A stretch of DNA of 11,302 bases from Methyloglobulus sp. (GTDB taxonomy: Bacteria > Pseudomonadota > Gammaproteobacteria > Methylococcales > Methylomonadaceae), in NCBI GenBank assembly GCA_013140405.1, contig JABFSV010000189.1:1-11302 (forward strand). The letters are read 5' to 3'. Of this stretch, positions 5,913 through 11,302 are shown piece after piece. Positions within the stretch are counted from its first letter, which is position 1. Every line of letters begins with the position of its first letter. The notes under the pieces are model-generated. The model was not told where the DNA came from and made no database searches. It saw nothing but the letters and a program-made list of their open reading frames with translations. The position numbers and the translations under genes are program-made.

Positions 5913-8900
5913 TTAGACCACCAAGAAATCGGCTGCCGCAACAGCGGGGCTGCCAACCAAAGTGACGAACTGAATTGCTGCACCAACGCCATTACCGTCT
6001 GCATCGTAGGACAACGCACCCGTCGTGGTGTTATAGAGCAAATAGTCGTTGGCATCAAGCGCAACAGCACCTGCCCCTGATACGAAGCTAGCTGCCGCTA
6101 CTGCCCCAGGTACCAGAAATTTGGTAAAAATGGCATTTTCCACAGCGAGCGTATCATCGACACCGCTAAAACCGGTAATCACATCCAAGTTGGTTGCGGC
6201 ACTCAATGCAGTATCAAATACGAACTGATCCGCACCGACATTGCCGTTAAGTTGGTCGTTACCCGCACCGCCTTTAAGTATATCGTTGCCGACATCACCA
6301 TTGAGTATATCGTTACCAGCATTGCCAGTCAGCGTGTCGTTACCAATACCGCCTGAAAGCGTATTTACCGCAGCGTTTCCTGTAATGAGGTTGTTCAAAG
6401 CGTTGCCTATTCCGTTGATGACTGCAACACCTGTTAGCGTCAGGTTTTCAACGTTTGCGCTTGCAACTGTTAAGTTAAGAGAAATACTGGATTGAATCAG
6501 GTCAGTTCCGGCATTAACGCCTTCATTTACCACATCGCCTGCAATATCGACGACATAGGCATCATTGCCAAGGCCCCCGGTCATATTGTCAACGCCCACC
6601 CCACCATCAAGCAGGTCATTGCCATCCCCTGCATTGATCGTGTCATTTCCGCCGACACCCCAGAGCTTATTGTCATCGACGGTACCTGTCATGACATCAT
6701 TGCCTTGCGAACCATAGGCGTTTTCAAACGAGATGAATGTTTCTGCAACCCCATCTATCGTTGCAGTCTGGGTAAGCAAGTTAACATTTCCGCCAAGCGT
6801 ACCAAACCGATAATCAACGGTATCAGACCCGAAACCACCGTTCATAATGTCTACACCCAAGCCGCCGGAGATCAAATCATTGCCTGTATCGCCATTCAAA
6901 GTGTCGTTGCCATCGTCACCTTTCAGGCTATCGGCGCTGGACCCGCCATAAAGCGTGTCATTGCCTAATCCCCCGCTTAAATTATCTATATTCGCGCCAC
7001 CTTGAATATAATCCTGCCCAGCGTCACCATTAGCCGTGTTATTGCCGTTGTCGGCATAAATGGTGTCATCGCCATCGCCACCATTAATTACGTCATTTCC
7101 CATCTGACTGCCGTAGATGTTGTCATTGCCACCATTACCGGATAACGTATTGTTGCCATCACCACCATTAATCGTATCCCCAGCACTGCCGCCTGCCAAG
7201 ACATCATCGCCACCTCTGCCATCTATACCAAGCGCAACGGCTTGGCCTGAACCATTGAAGTTGTCGGCACCATTGCTACCATAGATTGTTTCTATTCCGG
7301 CTGTCAGTAAATTGAGGGTCAATCCTTTGCTTGGATCGCCGTAATCGCCAACATCTACGGTATCTGTACCCGCACCCGCTTGCAAAGTAACGACGAAACC
7401 ATCAACATAAATGTTATCGTCACCTATGCCTGAATCAACAGTGTCCGCGCCGCCACCAGCAAAAATGGTGTCATTGCCGTTTCCGCCAGTGATGGTGTCG
7501 GCAAGTATACCCGTAGTGATGTAATCGTTACCGTCACCACCATTCACCGTATTGATGCCGCCACCTGCGTTAATGTTGTCATCGCCAATACCACCATTGA
7601 TAATGTCATTGCCGATACCGCCAGCAATGGTGTCATTGCCATCATTTCCCGTTAAGGTATTGTTTCCTGTGCCGCCCTGAATATTGTCGTTGGCACTGCC
7701 GCCAATCAAGATATCGTTACCTTGATTACCATTCAAGGCAAGACTGACTACTTGACCAGAACCATCAAAATTATCGGCACCATTACTACCATTGATATTC
7801 TCAATGCCTTTAGCCAACAAATTTAGCGTCAGCCCTTTAACATTGTTGCCAATGTAACCGACCCAAACCGTATCAGTACCAAGCCCTGCCTGTAGAGCAA
7901 GTACATCAGCATCACCGTCGATGTAAATGCTGTCATTCCCGCTCCCTGCGTCAACCTTGTCTATGCCGCCACCTGCAAAAATGGTGTCATTGCCATCACC
8001 CCCCGTAATCGTGTCCGCACCCAGCCCCGAAGTGATGTAATCGACACCATCGCCACCTGTCAATGTGTTATTGCCTTCATTGCCATTGATAGAATCGTCA
8101 CCCAGCCCACCATTGATAACGTCAACACCAGCACCACCGCTCATGTTGTCATTACCATCGTTACCGGCAATCGTGTTATTGCCTTCCCCGCCACTGATCG
8201 TGTCATTGGCACTGCCGCCAGTTAAAATGTCGTTACCATCATTGCCAGTAATACTGAGCGCTACTACTTGCCCAGAACCGTTGAAGTTATCAGCACTGGT
8301 ACTGCCAGTGATATTTTCGATGCCAGCCGTCGCAAGATTTATTACGGCTCCTTTTGTACCGTAATAACTGATATTGACTGTATCGGTGCCTGCACCTGCC
8401 TGCAAGAAAGCGGTGTTAATGTAACCATCTATATAGATAATGTCGTCTCCTGTGCCCGCATCAATTTTATCGGCACCTCCACCTCCAAAAATCTCGTCAT
8501 TGCCATTTCTACCAGTGATGGTATCTATACCTAGCCCTGTGACAATGTAGTCGTTGCCGTCGCCGCCATCAATTATATTGTTGCCTACACCTACCTGGAT
8601 GGTATCGTTACCGATACCACCATTGATTGTGTTGTTACCAGCACCAGCAGAAATATTGTCATCACCATCATTGGCATTTACCGTATTATTGCCTTGTCCC
8701 GCATTAATGGTGTCATTTAGGCCAGCACCCTTAATTTGGTCGTTGCCAAAACCGCTATCAATCGAGAGCGCTACTGTTTGGCTGGAACCATCGATAATAT
8801 CGTCACCAGCATTAGTCTGGATAAGCTCAAAACCGGTCGTCCCAAGGTTAATGTTGATGCCAAAATCAGTCTCAGCATAGTAGACATAAAGCCTGTCATA

Positions 8901-9206
8901 GCCGATGCCGCCGTTTACGGAGCTGATTTGGTCACTCACGTAGATCGTATCATCGCCATCACCTCCGCTGACGAAACCTGCGCCATAGCCAGCATCAATA
9001 TAATCATTGCCGAGGCCACCAATTAAGGTGTCGTTGCCATCCCCGCCATAAATGAAGTCGTTGCCATCTCCACCGTCAATAGTGTCATTGCCGGCCAAAC
9101 CGGAGATCGTATCAGAGAGGGCAGTAGCCACACCCCCTGTTACACCCGCTGATGTTGTGACCGTATTAATTGTGTCGTTACCACTTGTGCCTTGAATGTT
9201 TGACAT
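5913..9206 (-). CDS. Large RTX calcium-binding repeat protein, probably type I secreted
   Basis: This 1097-residue, Asn/Asp/Gly-rich protein has no Cys and very few Pro. It is built from GGxGxDxUx nonapeptides from its first residues (QGTSGNDTI at 5-13) to about 995. Each pair of such repeats binds Ca2+ in a parallel beta-roll that folds outside the cell. The nonapeptide blocks form a higher-order array: the anchor IENITGSxxADNFNGSGQ-like segment recurs at 126, 296, 468 and 638, about 170 residues apart. A less regular segment (797-940) follows, then a last roll and a C-terminal module (DQFVFDTAL, 993-1001; LDVITGF; LSYDADGNG, 1065-1073) ending DFLVV, typical of type I secretion signals. No protease, lipase or adhesin domain is present, so a surface-layer, matrix or calcium-dependent adhesive role is inferred. 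No ABC exporter genes lie in this window. Confidence 0.93.
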   Translation of the reverse strand: MSNIQGTSGNDTINTVTTSAGVTGGVATALSDTISGLAGNDTIDGGDGNDFIYGGDGNDTLIGGLGNDYIDAGYGAGFVSGGDGDDTIYVSDQISSVNGGIGYDRLYVYYAETDFGININLGTTGFELIQTNAGDDIIDGSSQTVALSIDSGFGNDQIKGAGLNDTINAGQGNNTVNANDGDDNISAGAGNNTINGGIGNDTIQVGVGNNIIDGGDGNDYIVTGLGIDTITGRNGNDEIFGGGGADKIDAGTGDDIIYIDGYINTAFLQAGAGTDTVNISYYGTKGAVINLATAGIENITGSTSADNFNGSGQVVALSITGNDGNDILTGGSANDTISGGEGNNTIAGNDGNDNMSGGAGVDVINGGLGDDSINGNEGNNTLTGGDGVDYITSGLGADTITGGDGNDTIFAGGGIDKVDAGSGNDSIYIDGDADVLALQAGLGTDTVWVGYIGNNVKGLTLNLLAKGIENINGSNGADNFDGSGQVVSLALNGNQGNDILIGGSANDNIQGGTGNNTLTGNDGNDTIAGGIGNDIINGGIGDDNINAGGGINTVNGGDGNDYITTGILADTITGGNGNDTIFAGGGADTVDSGIGDDNIYVDGFVVTLQAGAGTDTVDVGDYGDPSKGLTLNLLTAGIETIYGSNGADNFNGSGQAVALGIDGRGGDDVLAGGSAGDTINGGDGNNTLSGNGGNDNIYGSQMGNDVINGGDGDDTIYADNGNNTANGDAGQDYIQGGANIDNLSGGLGNDTLYGGSSADSLKGDDGNDTLNGDTGNDLISGGLGVDIMNGGFGSDTVDYRFGTLGGNVNLLTQTATIDGVAETFISFENAYGSQGNDVMTGTVDDNKLWGVGGNDTINAGDGNDLLDGGVGVDNMTGGLGNDAYVVDIAGDVVNEGVNAGTDLIQSSISLNLTVASANVENLTLTGVAVINGIGNALNNLITGNAAVNTLSGGIGNDTLTGNAGNDILNGDVGNDILKGGAGNDQLNGNVGADQFVFDTALSAATNLDVITGFSGVDDTLAVENAIFTKFLVPGAVAAASFVSGAGAVALDANDYLLYNTTTGALSYDADGNGVGAAIQFVTLVGSPAVAAADFLVV
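7295..8831 (-). repeat. About 510-bp coding super-repeats in the RTX gene, three full units
   Basis: Codons 126-295, 296-467 and 468-637 encode units of 170, 172 and 170 residues. Each has the order anchor (I-E-[NT]-I-x-GS...ADNF-[ND]-GSGQ), a block of nonapeptides, DYI.TG, an IFAGGG- or IFGGGG-type block, a spacer with LQAG.GTDTV, and a hydrophobic G-x-x-x-NL strand. The first unit's anchor is the most divergent (FELIQTNAGDDIIDGSSQ). A fourth anchor at codon 638 begins a unit that then diverges. This indicates growth by segmental duplication of a composite module, not just of single nonapeptides. Confidence 0.75.
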
Positions 9207-9756
9207 AAATACCGCTAGGTAAGAAATTTTGATATTGAGTGATTATAAAGTTAGCGTGGTTTATCAAGCAGCTAAAGTCATTTGACGGGCTTTCCCGCTT
9301 GGGACGAAGATATTTACCTACCAAACAATTAAGCAAAGTTAAGATTATAAGGCATTGGTTTGATCCATTTTCTGATTAGCGTCACTTAATAAGCAAAACC
9401 ATACTCAACCTTAAGTATTTTCAGCATTTGGATGAGGATTACTCTTGGAAATGCTTATTTTATGAAACAAAGCCTTTGCATCCAGACAGACAAACCTGCC
9501 TTAAGCTCTTGTATAAAGGTCAATTATTGAACAAGTAATACGCCGCAACTCTTGAAAAAAAATCCGGCCTATCCTTTTTCAACTGAAACCTTTACCCGCC
9601 GTGACAATACTAAACCTTTGGGATTAATTAAATAGGTAATATTACCTACATGAAGCACTGTGAATAATTATCTGACCCGTGACCATTGCCCCTGCATTTT
9701 GGGAGATAGCAACTAACCTTGGCCAATATCAACACACTCAAACCAATACAGTTTAA
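9207..9756. other. 550-bp non-coding region upstream of the RTX gene
   Basis: No convincing gene lies here. The leader and promoter of the RTX gene must be in its left part. Two TATAAT sequences occur on the minus strand, at 9247-9242 and 9349-9344, but neither has a good -35 at the right distance. Between them the minus strand can form a GCGGG-AAAG-CCCGT hairpin (9298-9285) enclosed by CAAGC/GCTTG. Farther away are a 7-bp inverted repeat AGCATTT/AAATGCT (9423-9455) and TTGAAAAA/TTTTTCAA (9552-9582), the latter ending in a T-run on the minus strand. That T-run could terminate transcripts from the YHS gene. Confidence 0.5.
9633..9648. promoter_or_regulatory. Perfect 16-bp palindrome, candidate operator
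   Basis: TAGGTAATATTACCTA reads the same on both strands. Single half-sites TAGGTAA also occur nearer the RTX start, at 9216-9222 and, inverted, at 9314-9320. A dimeric regulator could use them, but no regulator is known and none is encoded next to the site. Confidence 0.3.
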
Positions 9757-10161
9757 TTACTCATCACAAAACTCTGCTCCGTCAGGTGCTTGTACCACCT
9801 TGGCAACATAAGTTTTGACAGCACTTTGCTGTTCTGTCATCGTCGCCTTGACGAATCTTTCTGGATTCCGTTGGGCTGCTTTTAAGCAACCGTGACAGCA
9901 AAAATACACAGTGCGGCCAAAATAGTCAGCCTTAAGGCTTTTTGTCGTCACCTTTTCTCCTGTGACCGGGCAAGTATGCACACCATCGCCCCTGCCCTGA
10001 AATGTTGCTGAAAACTTTAAGGCTTTTGCTGCTGGAGTGGTTTTAACTACTTGTTGTAACGGATCTTCGGTAGCCGCAACAGCGTGGAAACTGCCCAATA
10101 AAAAGACCAACAATAGGCTGCATGAACAGACTAAGTGGATTGCTAAATAGTTTTTTTTCAT
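9757..10161 (-). CDS. Secreted YHS/TRASH-like cysteine protein
   Basis: The 134-residue precursor begins MKKNYLAIHL, followed by a hydrophobic core and AVAA, a normal signal-peptidase I site, so the mature protein is periplasmic. I chose the ATG at 10161 because a GAG ribosome site lies 7 bases upstream; an in-frame ATG at 10173 adds four residues without one. After a linker comes THE metal-type module: CPVTGEKV (Cys64), then ADYFGRTVYFCCHGC (Cys88, Cys89, Cys92) and NPERFV. This resembles YHS/TRASH domains, where spaced cysteines bind copper or other soft metals; the spacing C-x23-C-C-x2-C is clear. A further Cys is near the C-terminus. It lies 116 bp downstream of apbE on the same strand, so the two may be cotranscribed. 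A role in periplasmic metal handling is inferred from the domain alone. Confidence 0.75.
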   Translation of the reverse strand: MKKNYLAIHLVCSCSLLLVFLLGSFHAVAATEDPLQQVVKTTPAAKALKFSATFQGRGDGVHTCPVTGEKVTTKSLKADYFGRTVYFCCHGCLKAAQRNPERFVKATMTEQQSAVKTYVAKVVQAPDGAEFCDE

Positions 10162-10211
10162 CACTGATCTCATTTATACAAAAAAATTGCTAAAACCTTC
10201 AGATCTCAATT

Positions 10212-10240
10212 TGTCGGGTTTGTGATAGCGTAACCCAACA
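10212..10240. repeat. Degenerate hairpin repeat in the apbE-YHS gap
   Basis: TGTCGGGTT (10212-10220) and AACCCAACA (10232-10240) pair at 8 of 9 positions around an 11-base loop containing GATAGCG. The core GTCGGGTT...AGCGTAACCC resembles a dispersed GC-rich hairpin repeat often seen in bacterial intergenic regions; that resemblance is from memory. It has no T-run and is not a typical terminator. It is unrelated in sequence to the REPIN-like copies at 251 and 1811. Confidence 0.45.
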
Positions 10241-10277
10241 TCTGCCAAATTGTTTTAACCACTATTCCACTCTAAGA

Positions 10278-11234
10278 TCACACCACTTGCGTCTTGGACT
10301 TCGTGGCAATCGACCCACCCGACACACCCTGCACATCAACCCAAAGATGTGGCAAACCTAATTCTTGCAACCAGCCAGTTCCCTCACTTTCTTTGAGCAT
10401 GGCTATTGTTGATGCACTACCTGCCACCACACAAAAATCACCGACTACACTGACTGCCGCAAGATGCCGCACCGGCCAGCCTGTTTTAGGATTTAACACA
10501 TGGCCATAGCGCACACCGTCTACCATAATGCAGCGTTCATAATCCCCGCTGCTTGCCAAAGCACCTTCGTACAACAATAAGGTATCGAGCAACGCATCAT
10601 GGCTACGTGGATGCCGTATACCCACCCGCCAAGGGCTGCCATCATTACGGGGGCCAATCACTTTAATGTCGCCGCCGAGATTAATAACGCCATGCCTTAC
10701 GCCTAACCCGTAGCATAAAGATGCCGCACGATCCACGGCATATTCTTTAACCACGCCGCCAAAATCAATTTCCATGCCAGGTACGGTAAACGTCAGCACA
10801 GGCCTTTTCCAGACAACCTTATGCCAGCCTACCTTCTCTAGCAGCTCGTCAATCAAGGATTGCTCGGGCAACTTGCCCTGGTCGAATTTCCAGGCGCGCC
10901 GCAAAATACCTGATGTTATGTCAAATAGTCCGTCACTTTGCTCATAACACGTCACCGCATAATCAATTAAACTGGCGGTTTCCTCATCCACGCTGATACT
11001 ACCACCGACTGCCGCCGCCCGATTGATTTCGGACAAAAAACTGTCAGTTTTGTAACGCGAATACAAGGCTTCTAAGCGTTGCACATCCGCAATAGCAGCA
11101 TCGGCGGCGTGTCTGGCCTTTGCTTGATTGCGGGCGAATAGCTGAATATCACAAGGCGTTCCCATCGCCTTGAATTCCCTACGATAATAAGTCAGATTGG
11201 TATTTTGCATTAGCCTATTATAGCCCTCAATCAT
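10278..11234 (-). CDS. apbE: ApbE-family FAD:protein FMN transferase-like protein
   Basis: ApbE enzymes move FMN from FAD onto a Thr or Ser of target flavoproteins such as NqrB/NqrC, RnfG or NosR. This 318-residue protein has the family motifs in order: AMGTPCDIQL (23-32), LYSRYKTDSFLSEIN (57-71), GLFDITSG (102-109), EIDFGGVVKEYAVDRAA (155-171), INLGGDI (184-190), SGDYER (229-234) and HVLNPKTGWPV (245-255). The C-terminal metal motif, usually D-x-x-x-T, reads GSAST here (272-276): Thr276 is kept, but Gly272 replaces Asp. Unlike E. coli ApbE there is no signal peptide or lipobox, so it is predicted to be cytoplasmic. An alternative ATG at 11210 (MQNTNL) has AGG three bases upstream and would drop eight residues. 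The flavinylation target is not in the window. Confidence 0.9.
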   Translation of the reverse strand: MIEGYNRLMQNTNLTYYRREFKAMGTPCDIQLFARNQAKARHAADAAIADVQRLEALYSRYKTDSFLSEINRAAAVGGSISVDEETASLIDYAVTCYEQSDGLFDITSGILRRAWKFDQGKLPEQSLIDELLEKVGWHKVVWKRPVLTFTVPGMEIDFGGVVKEYAVDRAASLCYGLGVRHGVINLGGDIKVIGPRNDGSPWRVGIRHPRSHDALLDTLLLYEGALASSGDYERCIMVDGVRYGHVLNPKTGWPVRHLAAVSVVGDFCVVAGSASTIAMLKESEGTGWLQELGLPHLWVDVQGVSGGSIATKSKTQVV

Positions 11235-11251
11235 CCGTTATTTTGATATGC

Positions 11252-11302
11252 CTAAAATGCCATGCTCCAAGTTGCCGACAACGCGCCATCACGTTCCAGT
11301 TG
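11252..11302 (-). CDS. C-terminal end of an unidentified protein, possibly outer-membrane
   Basis: A minus-strand frame enters from the right edge and ends at TAG (11254-11252), 17 bases before the apbE ATG at 11234. Its last 16 residues are QLERDGALSATWSMAF. Alternating hydrophobic residues and a terminal Phe are typical of the last strand of outer-membrane beta-barrels, where this signal is read by BamA. Sixteen residues are too few to name a family. Another frame also stays open to a TGA overlapping the apbE start, so even the frame is uncertain. Confidence 0.35.
   Translation of the reverse strand, partial: QLERDGALSATWSMAF

Noticed and set aside
5829..9026. Several plus-strand open frames of 80-160 codons opposite the RTX gene, some Pro/Ser/Leu-rich
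   Set aside because: They are antisense reflections of the Gly/Asp/Asn repeats; low-complexity composition follows from the opposite strand, and they have no ribosome sites or recognisable domains.
6200..9150. Regularly recurring short DNA motifs that might suggest a CRISPR array or tandem non-coding repeats
   Set aside because: The period and variation follow the codons of RTX nonapeptides in one intact frame; there are no identical repeats with unique spacers.
9432..9530. A 32-codon plus-strand frame starting MRITLGNAYF
   Set aside because: It has no clear ribosome site, no family resemblance, and lies in a region where such short frames are expected by chance.

Overview
The window reads as chromosomal DNA of a gammaproteobacterium of moderate GC content. 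The gene order nrdR-ribD-ribE-ribBA, read on the minus strand, is the usual one in Beta- and Gammaproteobacteria. The interspersed hairpin repeats and the RTX protein would suit a methanotroph-like (Methylococcales) genome, but that is only an impression. Every gene except a glutaredoxin lies on the minus strand.

Positions 1-3151 hold a riboflavin operon headed by the regulator gene nrdR: nrdR, ribD, a broken DUF3144-like small gene, ribE, and the 5' end of ribBA, which runs off the window. This operon has collected small mobile repeats. A 102-bp MITE-like element with 15-bp terminal inverted repeats and an 8-bp target duplication splits the small DUF3144-like gene after about nine codons. 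That gene also carries an in-frame TGA where the family usually has Arg. Two copies of a REPIN-like paired-hairpin repeat are present. One fills the ribE-ribBA gap and ends three bases from the ribE stop. The other sits in frame inside ribD and adds about 37 codons to its reductase domain.

Positions 3152-5912 hold a divergent grxC glutaredoxin with a recognisable promoter, a small exported or lipidated protein of unknown function, and a 516-residue membrane protein with a C-terminal spermidine-synthase-like domain.

Positions 5913-9756 hold one 1097-residue RTX protein made almost wholly of calcium-binding nonapeptide repeats, arranged in super-repeats of about 170 residues, with a type I secretion-like C terminus and no catalytic domain. 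Upstream of it is a 550-bp non-coding stretch with a perfect 16-bp palindrome and possible leader structure.

Positions 9757-11302 hold a secreted YHS/TRASH-like cysteine protein, an ApbE-family flavin transferase that lacks a usually conserved Asp, and the last codons of a further gene. That fragment ends in Phe, as outer-membrane beta-barrels do. No rRNA, tRNA, CRISPR array or complete transposase gene was seen. The best candidates for something not yet described are the MITE that broke the DUF3144-like gene and the repeat translated inside ribD.
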